Counted from the stretch's first letter, positions 27,375 to 36,597 are shown. The stretch is 64,000 bases of DNA from Sporomusa acidovorans (GCF_002257695.2 NZ_CP155571.1), one strand, 5' to 3'. Notes: generated from the sequence alone by a model not told the origin. A program made the numbers and translations.

Positions 27375-27962
27375 TTATTGACCATAAAATTCTATAATTT
27401 TACGGTTAGCAGCCTCTTTCACCGCATCATAGCGGCTGTTTCCTTTATTGTCCATAGTGACAATAAACGGTCCGAATTTCTCAACTTCCAGTTCCCACAT
27501 GGCCTCCGGCATACCATTTTCCAGCCAGCGGACACTGACAACTTTTTTTACCCCACTGCCGATTTGAACCGCACAGCCGGGCGCGGCCTGCAAATAAGTC
27601 TGCGAACATTGCTGAAATGTTTTTTGACTGTCCTGGGCCATGCCGCCCTTGCCGATAATAAGTTTTACGCCCAGTTCCCCCACCATCTGCGCATAGGGTT
27701 CCATGCGGATGCTGGTCGTCGGCCCCACAACGACAATTTCCCATTGACCGTCAACCTTACGCATAACCGGTCCGGCATGAAAGATAACTTGACCGGCTAA
27801 GTCAACCGGCAAAGGCTTAGCCTCAGACAATAATTTTTTAATTTCAAAATGCGCCATGTCCCTCGCAGTATAGATCTTCCCTGTCAAATATACGGTATCG
27901 CCTATTTTTAAATTATCTACCTGTGAATCATTGATCGGTACTGCCAAATGATGTGTAGTCAT
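27375..27962 (-). CDS. Class I fumarase / L-tartrate dehydratase, beta subunit
   Basis: Second half of an oxygen-sensitive [4Fe-4S] dehydratase. The swivelling domain shows FHAGPVMRK near 61, GPTTSIRM near 80 and GKGGM near 104. Length 195 aa is normal for the beta subunit. Its start overlaps the alpha stop by one base (TAATG), typical of subunit coupling. Whether the enzyme acts on fumarate/malate or tartrate cannot be told from these motifs. Confidence 0.9.
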   Translation of the reverse strand: MTTHHLAVPINDSQVDNLKIGDTVYLTGKIYTARDMAHFEIKKLLSEAKPLPVDLAGQVIFHAGPVMRKVDGQWEIVVVGPTTSIRMEPYAQMVGELGVKLIIGKGGMAQDSQKTFQQCSQTYLQAAPGCAVQIGSGVKKVVSVRWLENGMPEAMWELEVEKFGPFIVTMDNKGNSRYDAVKEAANRKIIEFYGQ

Positions 27963-28855
27963 TACATTTCCTCCTGGAAAAGATATTCTCTGCGGCCATT
28001 GGGATAGAAACGCACGCCAAATCTACGGGCAACCCAGCAATGGAAATTAATCGTAACCGGGCAAATAGCCGTATGGGTAGCGGCATAACCAATTTTAACA
28101 GCTAAACAGGTAGTATCGCCGCCGATACCGGCTGGCCCCAATCCCAGTTCATTGATATTTTGCAAAAGCTCTTGCTCCAAACCGGCAATTAACGGATCCG
28201 GATGGGTATCGCGCCAATCCCTGGTACTGATTGCTTCCCTGCTCAGTTTGGCGGAAACATCCATTTGGCCGCCGATGCCGATGCCGATAGCTGATGGGGG
28301 GCAAGGGAATCCGCCACCTTTAACAACGGTATCCAATACCAGTTTCTTCAAGCCGACATAATTAGTTCCCAGCGTAGCCGGCGTCAAAATTTTAGCCTGG
28401 TTGGCCAATTCAGCCCCACAGCCTTTGGCGCTCATAATAACTTCCATATATTCCTGTCCCGGACAATAGCGATATTCCATGTTAGGAACACCGATACCTG
28501 AGCTATCCCCTGAATTATGCCGGGTAAGCGGATGCACAATGCTGGGACGAATATAGCCATTCTTGGTACACTCAATTACAGCTTTCGGCAAAAAAGCAGT
28601 TAAATCAGCCAATTGCACATTATCACCAAAACGAATGTATACGGTTGGAAAGCCCGGAGACTGACACACTGGTTTGTCCAATTTACCTGCTTGACTGACA
28701 TTCTCAATCATTGACGCAAGCAGTGCCTTCGCTCCCTGATTTGTTTCTGTTGTTACCGCCTTGTTCATCAATGCAAGGGCATCTGCGGATATGCTGGTAC
28801 ATGCCTTATGCAGCAGCATGAGTATTTCGTCATACGTAATGTTAAAATTTTGCAT
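27962..28855 (-). CDS. Class I fumarase / L-tartrate dehydratase, alpha subunit
   Basis: Catalytic subunit with the labile Fe-S cluster. Three likely cluster cysteines are in PVCQSPG (about 63), AKGCGAEL (about 146) and GDTTCLAV (about 249). RHNSGDSSG is the usual substrate-site segment. Length 297 aa matches the two-subunit type. The gene overlaps the MmgE/PrpD gene at its start by 14 bp and the beta gene at its end, so three proteins are coupled. The same operon also has class II fumC, which makes it likely that this enzyme has another substrate (tartrate or a fumarate analogue), but that is inference. Confidence 0.9.
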   Translation of the reverse strand: MQNFNITYDEILMLLHKACTSISADALALMNKAVTTETNQGAKALLASMIENVSQAGKLDKPVCQSPGFPTVYIRFGDNVQLADLTAFLPKAVIECTKNGYIRPSIVHPLTRHNSGDSSGIGVPNMEYRYCPGQEYMEVIMSAKGCGAELANQAKILTPATLGTNYVGLKKLVLDTVVKGGGFPCPPSAIGIGIGGQMDVSAKLSREAISTRDWRDTHPDPLIAGLEQELLQNINELGLGPAGIGGDTTCLAVKIGYAATHTAICPVTINFHCWVARRFGVRFYPNGRREYLFQEEM

Positions 28856-30215
28856 TCAAATTCACCTTCCGTAAAATATCACTGCATTTCTTTAGCGTCT
28901 CAAGTTCTTCGCACATGTTGATTACTTCGGAAATACTGCTGTTATCTAATATCCCGTCTACCAAAAAAGAAAATTTATCCTTTATTTCCGGCCAAGTAAG
29001 TGCATTCTCCGGATCACCTTTGGGATATTCCACATACTCACTCATTATCTGGCCATCAGTCAATTCTAGCGAAATTCTAGCCGGCCATGCTACTGGCGTC
29101 GCGTTATTAATTGTTTCATCTACTACTACCGTTGTAATATTCATCAGCCTTCTCACTGCCTGATCAAATATCGCAGTTTCCGCAAAAGAATCCAGGTTAA
29201 TTTTCCCTGCAAGTAAGGCACACACTACACAATACTTAATGCTAAACTGCGCTTGCCGTGAATCGGCCGGGTTTTCATTGCCGGCAACCTGGATAGCAGC
29301 ATGATAGGTATCAATAACAATGTGCTTAATGCTTTCCATAGAAAACTTCAGCTTGTTATTGAGCTTTATCGCACAATCAATTGCCGAGTGTGTATGCCGG
29401 CAACAGGGATACGGTTTAAATGAAATTCCTGCTGTGTGATAGTTAGCGCCAAAATCCGCAAAAACATCCATATTAACAGCTTGACGGGCATAGCCGGCAA
29501 AAAATCCCTGCCTGCCTTCCAAAATACGCGTTGCCCCCGTAAAGCCATGTTTTGCCATGCACGAAACCAAAACACCGGCAGCCGCAGCCTTACCGGCGTG
29601 CAGATATTTGCTCATTGCCCCATCCTGTAAAAACTCCCACAGTCCTGCTGCCATGGATCCAGCATTGCCAAAAGCCCAGGTCATTGCTTTTGCATCCAGT
29701 TTAAGCATACGACCGGCGGCGACTGCCGAGCCAAATACGCCGGCAGTCGCGGTTGTATGCCAAATTTCGTAATGAGCAGGAGTAACCGCTGCTCCTACTC
29801 GTAACATAACTTCATAGCCGGCAATAATGGCTGTAAGCAATTCCGCCCCAGTACACCCCTGCCAGTCGCCAATGCTCAGTGCTGCTGGGATTACCACTGC
29901 CCCAGGATGCGTAATTGATTTCTTATCTACATCGTCGATTTCTAAAATATGGCTAAAATAACCATTGCAAAGAGCAGCATGAAAAGCCGAATTTGCCGTT
30001 TGACTGCCAATAATACTGGCATGCTGGTTGCCGCCCATAGCGGCAGCATATTCTTTTATGCAATCGGCCTGCGGCATGACTGAGCCGCGTATAGCACACC
30101 CCAGCCAGTCCAGTAAACACTTTTGTGCCTGTTCCTTTACATCAATTGGTACACTATCTAATGTAAGATTTGTGGCAAAATCTACACATATTTGTGAAAT
30201 ATTTTGTTCGTGCAT
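28842..30215 (-). CDS. MmgE/PrpD-family protein
   Basis: The family includes 2-methylcitrate dehydratase, cis-aconitate decarboxylase and iminodisuccinate epimerase. Family marks are LLDWLGCAIRG (about 34-44), EIDDVDKKSITHPG (about 92-105), a Gly/Ala-rich helix bundle and FKPYPCCRHTHSAIDC near 270. Length 457 aa is standard. ATG 30215 has AAAGGATAG upstream, and the GGTATAC operator lies 20 bp before the start, so this is the first gene of the repressible operon. Its partners do not look like the methylcitrate cycle, so I do not name it prpD. It probably acts on a dicarboxylate or tricarboxylate that then meets the dehydratase. Confidence 0.85.
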   Translation of the reverse strand: MHEQNISQICVDFATNLTLDSVPIDVKEQAQKCLLDWLGCAIRGSVMPQADCIKEYAAAMGGNQHASIIGSQTANSAFHAALCNGYFSHILEIDDVDKKSITHPGAVVIPAALSIGDWQGCTGAELLTAIIAGYEVMLRVGAAVTPAHYEIWHTTATAGVFGSAVAAGRMLKLDAKAMTWAFGNAGSMAAGLWEFLQDGAMSKYLHAGKAAAAGVLVSCMAKHGFTGATRILEGRQGFFAGYARQAVNMDVFADFGANYHTAGISFKPYPCCRHTHSAIDCAIKLNNKLKFSMESIKHIVIDTYHAAIQVAGNENPADSRQAQFSIKYCVVCALLAGKINLDSFAETAIFDQAVRRLMNITTVVVDETINNATPVAWPARISLELTDGQIMSEYVEYPKGDPENALTWPEIKDKFSFLVDGILDNSSISEVINMCEELETLKKCSDILRKVNLNAKF

Positions 30216-30234
30216 ACAACACTATCCTTTATTT

Positions 30235-30250
30235 GGTATACTGGTATACC
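30235..30250. promoter_or_regulatory. GntR-type operator (site 2, MmgE/PrpD operon)
   Basis: GGTATACTGGTATACC, extended by TT and AA to a 9-2-9 palindrome (30233-30252). It lies 20 bp before the MmgE/PrpD start and 15 bp after the GntR stop, where a repressor would block transcription. Confidence 0.75.
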
Positions 30251-30264
30251 AATAATAATGGTAA

Positions 30265-30984
30265 TCAACCTTTTGCTATTACCTCTTTGGCACGTGATAA
30301 ATGTTCTTTGGCAACAGCTACCGCCGCCTCGGCATCACCGGCAACAATATTTTGCAAAATCTGTTTATGATAGCCTAATGCAATTTCATGGCGTTCGGGA
30401 TTCTTCAAGGATTGGTGGCGGGAATAACTTAGCAAATCGGCCAACAATCCATATATTTTGCTAATCACTACATTATGGGCTGCGGCAATAACGGCAGCGT
30501 GAAACTTACCTGATGCTTCCGAAACATCAAGCCCCATCTCAATATTCTGCTCCATTTCAACAATGGCAGCCTTTATGGTCATAATATCCTCGTCAGTACG
30601 TCTTAATGCAGCAAGATGGGTTGCCTGAACCTCTATGGTTTCGCGTGCTTCAAACAAATCAAATAAGGTATGAACCGGATCGGACATGAGAAAATCAATA
30701 CTACCAATCACCTGATTCACATCAATTTTTTGAACAAATACGCCTTTACCTTTTACATGCTGAACAGCTCCCAAGAATTCTAAGATTTTAAGAGCTTCGC
30801 GAACAGGCACCCGGCTGACATCAAATATCTCTGCCAATTCTCTTTCCGAAGGAAGTTGATCGCCTTCTTTCAATTGACCGGTACGTATCCATTGCCTGAT
30901 GCGTTCCACGATTTGTACATAAAGAGCGTCAGATGATTTATCTATAATCTTTTCAATTGGTTGATGCGAATGCAATATTGACAT
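30265..30984 (-). CDS. GntR-family (FadR subfamily) transcriptional regulator
   Basis: Probable ligand-responsive repressor of the neighbouring catabolic genes. The winged helix (about 18-85) has IRTGQLKEGDQLPSEREL and SRVPVREALKILE. The C-terminal FCD domain (about 95-235) has the metal/ligand His/Asp residues in LFEARETIEVQ, FHAAVIAAAHN and LGYHKQIL. Length 239 aa is typical. Its most likely operator is the GGTATAC palindrome at three places, because FadR-type operators are short palindromes with a 1-2 bp centre. It sits between the two operons bearing that site. Confidence 0.9.
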   Translation of the reverse strand: MSILHSHQPIEKIIDKSSDALYVQIVERIRQWIRTGQLKEGDQLPSERELAEIFDVSRVPVREALKILEFLGAVQHVKGKGVFVQKIDVNQVIGSIDFLMSDPVHTLFDLFEARETIEVQATHLAALRRTDEDIMTIKAAIVEMEQNIEMGLDVSEASGKFHAAVIAAAHNVVISKIYGLLADLLSYSRHQSLKNPERHEIALGYHKQILQNIVAGDAEAAVAVAKEHLSRAKEVIAKG

Positions 30985-31113
30985 AGTAACCCTCTTTGGA
31001 ATTCCATGATATACTTATTATAGTTTCAGTTTATATTTTTCTTTATTTTTTGTCAATTCAAATTCCCTAAAGTACCGGCCAGTTTACAAACATGTAATGA
31101 TTTGGCTGTGAAA

Positions 31114-31497
31114 TTAATTGCCACAAATTGCGATTACTTCAATTTCAACTAAAGCATCTTTGGGTAAACGTGCTACTTCAAAGCAGGCCCGTGCTGGACA
31201 ATCTTTGCTAAAATATCCGGCATACACGTTATTCATTGCAGCAAAGTCGTTCATATCTTTGATCAAAACAGTCGTTTTTACAACGTCATCAAGGGTACAG
31301 CCGGCTGCCGCCAAAATAGCTTTTACGTTTTCTAGGGATTGTTTTGTTTGAGCAATAATACCGTCTTCGGCAAATTGTCCGGTAGTAGGAACTACTGGCA
31401 ACTGACCGGATACAAAAATAAATCCGTTAGCCTTAATTGCCTGGGAATATGGACCAATTGCCCCAGGAGCTTTATTGGTATTTACAACTTGTTTCAT
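31114..31497 (-). CDS. ridA: RidA-family enamine/imine deaminase
   Basis: Hydrolyses reactive enamines or imines released by PLP enzymes to keto acids and ammonia. The YjgF/RidA marks are KAPGAIGPYSQAIK at 8-20 (one base from the classical NAPxAIGPYSQ), SGQLPVVPTTGQ, and the catalytic Arg in CPARACFEVARLPKDALVEIE near 105. Length 127 aa is standard. It is 12 bp behind the MalY/PatB-type lyase, which would make exactly such an enamine. Confidence 0.93.
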   Translation of the reverse strand: MKQVVNTNKAPGAIGPYSQAIKANGFIFVSGQLPVVPTTGQFAEDGIIAQTKQSLENVKAILAAAGCTLDDVVKTTVLIKDMNDFAAMNNVYAGYFSKDCPARACFEVARLPKDALVEIEVIAICGN

Positions 31498-31509
31498 TTT
31501 CGATCTCCT

Positions 31510-32676
31510 TTACAGTTTATTTATTGCTGCTTCCATTCTATTAAGTGCTTCTACCAATCTGACACGTGGGCAGGCAATGTTCATTCTCATAAAGCCGGTG
31601 CCGCCAGGACCGAAAGTAGAGCCTTCATTCATAGCTACTTTAGCTTGTTCTAAGAAGAATTTTTGCAAATCCTTAGGCGCCATGTTCAGTTCTTGGCAAT
31701 TAAGCCAAATAAGATAGGTGGCTTGCGGATTACCCACTTTAATTTGGGGAATTCTCTCGGAAATGAATTTTTTTAGGTATGCAAGATTGCCCTCAAGGTA
31801 TTCCAGCAGTTGGTCCGCATAATACTCACACTCATTATAAGCGGTTTCAATCGGCAAAGTTCCGAATACGGTTCTACCATAAGCTTTGAGATTTTCAAGC
31901 GGTTTATAAAAAAGATCATGGTTATGCCGGTTAGGAATAATGGCCGCACCTGTTCTTACCCCGGCAATATTAAAGGTCTTGCTGGGATTAACGCAAACCA
32001 CACAATTGTCAGCTGCTGCTTGCGAAAGGCTGCCAAAAGGGATGTGCTTATTTCCGTTATAAACAATATCAGAATGAATCTCATCCGAAACCACAAATAC
32101 ATTGTGTTGCAAACAAAGATCGGATATTCTGGTCAATTCCTCTCTTGTAAAACATTTGCCTGTGGGATTATGCGGGCTGCATAATAAGAACATGGTCGTT
32201 CTTTGTTGGCTCAGCAATTCCTCCAAATTTTCAAAGTCAATTTCATAACTGCCGTCTTCTTTGAGAATAAGATTATTGCCGAGAATGTGCCTGCCGTTAT
32301 TAGGAATAATTGCATGAAATGGATGATAGGCAGGCATCTGGACTACAATATTATCGCCCGGGTGGGTAAAAGCCTGCATGGCATAGACAATAGCCGGTAT
32401 TACAGCCGGTGTATATTCCACCCAATTGATATCAACATCCCAGCCAAATCTTTTTTTCTGCCAGTTAATAATAGCTTGCTCAAATGTCTTAACATTTACG
32501 GGATAGCCGTAAATACCATGCTGTGCTCTTTTCACCATGGCATCAATAACAGGTTGCGGACATTTGAAGTCGGTATCGGCAATCCACATGGGCAGTACAT
32601 CTTCGGCATAAGTATCCCATTTCTTACATTCAGTGCCTCTACGGTCAACCAGTTCATCAAAATTATGTCTCATCAT
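31510..32676 (-). CDS. PLP-dependent MalY/PatB-family C-S lyase or aminotransferase
   Basis: Fold type I PLP enzyme; MalY/PatB relatives perform beta-elimination on cystathionine-like substrates, giving pyruvate, ammonia and a thiol via an enamine. Signature DELVDRRGTECKKWD and LPMWIADTDFKCP at the N-terminus, SPHNPTGK near 166 and the PLP lysine in NPSKTFNIAGVR near 233. Length 388 aa is normal. It is preceded at 62 bp by the GGTATAC operator and followed by ridA. In this regulon it may split an S- or N-substituted dicarboxylate; that is inference. Confidence 0.88.
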   Translation of the reverse strand: MMRHNFDELVDRRGTECKKWDTYAEDVLPMWIADTDFKCPQPVIDAMVKRAQHGIYGYPVNVKTFEQAIINWQKKRFGWDVDINWVEYTPAVIPAIVYAMQAFTHPGDNIVVQMPAYHPFHAIIPNNGRHILGNNLILKEDGSYEIDFENLEELLSQQRTTMFLLCSPHNPTGKCFTREELTRISDLCLQHNVFVVSDEIHSDIVYNGNKHIPFGSLSQAAADNCVVCVNPSKTFNIAGVRTGAAIIPNRHNHDLFYKPLENLKAYGRTVFGTLPIETAYNECEYYADQLLEYLEGNLAYLKKFISERIPQIKVGNPQATYLIWLNCQELNMAPKDLQKFFLEQAKVAMNEGSTFGPGGTGFMRMNIACPRVRLVEALNRMEAAINKL

Positions 32677-32737
32677 AGCTATTTACCCTCCTGAAAAAAT
32701 ATCATAAATTTGGTCAATAACTATCAACCACCTTTAA

Positions 32738-32753
32738 GGTATACTGGTATACC
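32738..32753. promoter_or_regulatory. GntR-type operator (site 3, lyase-ridA operon)
   Basis: GGTATACTGGTATACC, identical to site 2, 62 bp upstream of the lyase start. ATAGTATATAG-like promoter sequence lies beside it. Confidence 0.75.
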
Positions 32754-32914
32754 ACTCTCTTATATATAGTATATAGTTCTTTATGTATTTTGTCAATTCA
32801 AAAATTTTGAAAATATGTTTAATTTGTGATAATGTCACCTTTATCCCATAAACATGTGCCCGTATAGTATTGACAAGCAGTAGAACAGGTTCCAGGTGAT
32901 TTACTTTACGCAAT

Positions 32915-34190
32915 CTAGCAGGTTATCTTCTTGTTCTTTATTAATATGTCTTTATAGCGTTTCATCCAATCTAACACAGCTTGTCCTTTTATAGTAAGAT
33001 GACTGCCGCTTCTTCCTACATGTGAATTGGCCCAGCCTAGTTTAGTGAAAATAGAGAGCAATCGTCTGATTTCACTTTCTGTAATGCTAATCCCGTTCTG
33101 AACGCATTCTGTTTCAAGGAATTTTCTGCCGATGCCGGCAGGGTTGTGCCGGGAAAGATGAGACATTACTTGAAATGCCTTTTCCGTATCGCATACAGTA
33201 GAAATATAACAGAATTCCATACTAAAATCCACATCGGTATTTAATATATAAGCAGGCAGATCAGATACATTGACAACATCTGTTGCCATAAATGAAATAT
33301 ACGCCACTGCGTTGGCCAATTCTCTGATATTGCCCGGCCATTGATATTTCATAAGCAGGTTTTCTGCCTCTTGGGTAAGAATCACTTTTTTATTATGTTA
33401 CTTCATAAAAAAATAAAATAAATGCAGGATATCTTCCTGGCGTTCCCTCAACGGCGGAATGATGATGGGAAGAACATTTAACCGGTAAAACAAATCTTGG
33501 CGAAATAATCCTTTTTGTACTTCAGCAAACAGGTCTTTATTGGTTGCAGCAACTATGCGAATGTTTATATTAATAATACTTTGTGAACCTACCCTCATAA
33601 TTTGGCGTTCCTGAAGTACTCTTAGCAAACGTACTTGCAGTGGCAATGGCATATCGCCAATTTCATCTAAAAAAATAGTGCCGTTATTAGCCTGTTCAAA
33701 TAAACCGGGTTTTCCCTCCTTAACAGCACCGGTAAATGAACCTGCTTCATAGCCGAATAGCTCGCTTTCCAATAAATTTTCCGGAACAGATGCACAATTG
33801 ATAGCAACAAATGGATAAATAGACCGGGGAGAAGCAGCGTGGATGGCGTGAGCAAGCAACTCCTTACCGGTCCCGCTTTCTCCCATAATAAGTATGGTAA
33901 GATTGGATAAAGCCAAACGTTGGGAAAGTTGGAGACATTCCTGCATTTTCGTTGATTTTGCTTGAATACTGTCAAAGGTATAACGTGTCACCAAACCTTT
34001 ATTACGCAATTTCTTGGAAAGGCTTTGTTCCAAATGACGAATGCGGGTTACTTCTTGAATTTCATAATATATTCCGGCCGGTTCACCGAAATATTCAAAT
34101 TTGCTGCTGTTTATAAGTAAAGAACGGTCTTGGAATTCAATTAATTCGTCAACATACTCTTTGCTGAGGTCTTGGCCTACTATATTGCAT
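32915..34190 (-). pseudogene. Broken sigma-54-dependent activator
   Basis: From about 34190 the frame encodes a PAS tail (YVDELIEFQDRSLLIN), then an AAA+ domain with GESGTGKE, the sigma-54 loop GSFTGA and FLDEIGDMP. An in-frame TAA at 33398-33400 interrupts it just after ERQEDILHLFYFFMK. The same frame continues with LTQEAENLLMKYQWPGNIRELAN and a winged-helix-like C-terminus ending at 32915. So one nonsense codon splits the AAA+ domain. The N-terminus is replaced by the remains of an OPT transporter gene. Both lesions make it non-functional. Confidence 0.8.
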
Positions 34191-34966
34191 GTGGTGGTCG
34201 CCAGCCAGATAATATATGACGGGAATACAAATGAACCAGGAAAAAAAGGAACCGGCAGCAATAATAGCGGCATAGCGCAACCCTGTAAAATACCCAATAC
34301 CGAGTAGTGCTGTTTCACTGTCCAGGCTGAAAGTAAGTTTAGTTTTCGCTGCAAGTTGCTGGCCCCAGCTAAAAGCGGTACTGGCAATTACTTCCTGCCA
34401 CCAGCCAAGGCTATTGAGAATAAAGTCGTAAATTAGAGCAATTGTTCCACTAAATAACATGAGTTTCGCCTTGCTGCCTTCGCCTGAACTTAGAACTTCG
34501 GCAGCTGCCCGCCCGGCGGGAAAAGGATAGGCATGGTGCATTTCTTCGCAAAAATAGCGACGAAATACGGCGGCAATCAAAACGCCAAGAAGACCACCCA
34601 GAATAACCGGCACCGCTAATTGAAAATAACCGAGCGTGTTATTGCCGAGAATGTAAAAAGCCGGCAGGATAAACATGGCGCCGCCAATTCCGTTGGTACC
34701 GGCACTGGCAATAGCCTGAATATGTACGTTTTCAGGAAAAGCGTTTTTGCGCTTCAGCATGACAGCCATTCCCATCGCCATGATGGAAACCGGCGCAAAA
34801 GCGTCAACTGTCTGCCCTATTTTCAGACAAAGATAACCTATTGCTAAAGCAAAGATCGCAGCATAAAATAATCCCAGCAAACGACATACGCGTTAATTTC
34901 CTGATATTCTTTGTGGGGGGACATTGGCGGTTCGGATGAACCAACATTGTTTTGATCTTCAGACAT
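34175..34966 (-). pseudogene. OPT-family oligopeptide transporter, truncated and frameshifted
   Basis: ATG 34966 has AAGGAGGA upstream and begins MSEDQNNVGSSEPPMSPHKE. The frame shifts near 34885 (NAYVV, then LLGLFYAAIFALAIGYL in another frame). It continues with typical OPT segments (APVSIMAMGMAVML, AYPFPAGRAAAEVL) up to about CIPVIYYLAG at 34200. There it runs into the sigma-54 activator remnant. Only about the first 250 of roughly 600 residues remain. Its sigma-54 promoter and upstream repeats are intact, so the pair was once a transporter controlled by its own activator. Confidence 0.8.
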
Positions 34967-35006
34967 AATATTCCTCCTTGATTTAGTATATACTGCAGCA
35001 TCTAAA

Positions 35007-35024
35007 ATGCAAAAAGTGTGCCAA
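35007..35024 (-). promoter_or_regulatory. Sigma-54 promoter of the former OPT transporter
   Basis: The minus strand reads TTGGCACACTTTTTGCAT, which matches the consensus TGGCAC-N5-TTGCA with GG-N10-GC spacing. It lies 41 bp before the OPT start codon. Confidence 0.88.
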
Positions 35025-35133
35025 TGCGCGCTGGAGAAATTAGCATATACAAAACCAACCATAGATGGGAATAATTCGGTATCACACGTAATGAATTTGT
35101 GTATAATCCGTTAAATATTGGATTACGTATTGG

Positions 35134-35181
35134 TAAATAGGTTAAATAGGTTAGATATATAACCTATTTATGAACCTATTA
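35134..35181. promoter_or_regulatory. Double inverted repeat upstream of the OPT promoter
   Basis: Two AATAGGTT copies (35136 and 35145 onward) face two AACCTATT copies (35161 and 35173 onward) around AGATATAT. The array is 110-155 bp upstream of the sigma-54 promoter, so it is probably the binding site of the now broken activator. Confidence 0.6.
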
Positions 35182-35225
35182 CGAGTTTACAGTATAATGC
35201 CGTAAAAAATTATTGAACAAAACTA

Positions 35226-35263
35226 AGAGCTTCCGCTGGTTTTTCGGAAAACAGCGAAAGCCC
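35226..35263 (-). terminator. Terminator after pepT
   Basis: Stem AGAGCTTCCGCTG against CAGCGAAAGCCCT (imperfect) with a 13-nt loop, followed on the minus strand by CTTAGTTTTG. It lies 90 bp past the pepT stop. Confidence 0.55.
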
Positions 35264-35352
35264 TTAATTCTTTTATTCAGCATTGATAAATGTCGTTATG
35301 AAACTCAATTGTAATCAGAAGAAAAAAGCATTTCCATCATATGTTGATAGCT

Positions 35353-36597
35353 TTATTTTAAGGCATTTTGGGGAGTTGCAAACAACTCGATTAAGCGAAC
35401 AATGGTTTGTACGGCTTTTTCCATTGATTCCAACGGAATATATTCATAACGTCCGTGAGCATTATGACCACCGGTAAATAAATTCGGGCATGGCAAGCCA
35501 TTAAATGATAAGCGAGCACCATCTGTACCGCCACGAATGGGGAATATCACGGGAGTAACGCCAATATCCCGCATTGCCTGTTCCGCTATTGCGATAATAT
35601 GGGCAACCGGCTCAATTTTTTCACGCATATTGTAGTAGCTATCAGTGATCTCACAATCAATTTTGGTTTTCGGGTATTTCAATTTCAAAAAATTTACGGC
35701 CTGTTGTACGATAACTTTACGTTGTTCAAATATTTTCCGGTCATGCTCGCGAATGAGGTAATTAAGTACTGCCTCCTCTACATTTCCCCGGAAATCGGTG
35801 AGGTGATAAAACCCTTCATAACTATCGGTGAACATTGGCCGGTCAAATAACGGCAGCATTTCATTGAATTCGATTCCGAGCAGTGATGCATTAATCATTT
35901 TATGTTTGGCAGAACCAGGATGAATATTGCAGCCTTTAATGACGATAGTTGCACTGGCGGCGTTAAAGTTTTCAAAATTAATTGAACCAAGGCCTTCCCC
36001 ATCAATAGTGTAAGCAAGTTCAGCACCGAACCGAGCAATATCGAAGTACTTGGTGCCTCCGGAAACTTCCTCGTCAGGTGTGAACCCTATGCATAACGGC
36101 CCATGCTTGATTTCGGGATGTTGCAGAAAATATTCGATAGCAGTTATTATTTCAGCAATACCGGCCTTATCGTCAGCACCTAATAAGGTAGTGCCATCGG
36201 TAGTTATCAATGTCTGTCCCTGGTAATCTACAAGTTCAGGAAATTCTGCCGGTGACAAAATATAGTTGCCGGCTTCGTCAAGAGCAATATCTTTACCATC
36301 ATAGTTTTCTACGATTTTGGGGCAGACATTTTCGCCGGATAGATCCGGCGATGTATCGTAATGGGCCAAAAAACCAATTGCTGGCGCATTAGTTGCAAAA
36401 TTGCCGGGAATCTTCGCGATGATATAACCATTTTGGTCCAATTCAACTTGCGGAACACCTAGTTCAAGCAATTCATCACGCAGCATTTTTGCCAAATTTA
36501 GCTGCTTAAGCGTACTAGGGTAAGTATCACTCCCCAATTCAGAACGTGTGTCAACACGCACATAACGCAAAAAACGATTAAGAACCGCCTCTCTCAA
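35353..36597 (-). CDS. pepT: Peptidase T (tripeptide aminopeptidase)
   Basis: Cytoplasmic M20 zinc peptidase that removes N-terminal residues from tripeptides. Zinc-site motifs: AHYDTSPD near 79, GADDKAG near 139, DEEVSGG near 173, IDGEGLG near 195, and the last ligand in GGHNAHGRYEY near 382. SELGSDTYPST near the start is a PepT mark. I chose TTG 36597, which has GGGAGG 8 nt upstream and gives 414 aa, close to the family length. The ATG at 36660 would add 21 residues without a ribosome site. It stands next to the broken OPT peptide transporter, a natural functional neighbour. Confidence 0.92.
   Translation of the reverse strand: MREAVLNRFLRYVRVDTRSELGSDTYPSTLKQLNLAKMLRDELLELGVPQVELDQNGYIIAKIPGNFATNAPAIGFLAHYDTSPDLSGENVCPKIVENYDGKDIALDEAGNYILSPAEFPELVDYQGQTLITTDGTTLLGADDKAGIAEIITAIEYFLQHPEIKHGPLCIGFTPDEEVSGGTKYFDIARFGAELAYTIDGEGLGSINFENFNAASATIVIKGCNIHPGSAKHKMINASLLGIEFNEMLPLFDRPMFTDSYEGFYHLTDFRGNVEEAVLNYLIREHDRKIFEQRKVIVQQAVNFLKLKYPKTKIDCEITDSYYNMREKIEPVAHIIAIAEQAMRDIGVTPVIFPIRGGTDGARLSFNGLPCPNLFTGGHNAHGRYEYIPLESMEKAVQTIVRLIELFATPQNALK

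Noticed and set aside
33398..33400. Recoded stop (selenocysteine or pyrrolysine) in the sigma-54 activator
   Set aside because: The codon is TAA, which is not used for either residue, and the gene is broken at its N-terminus as well.
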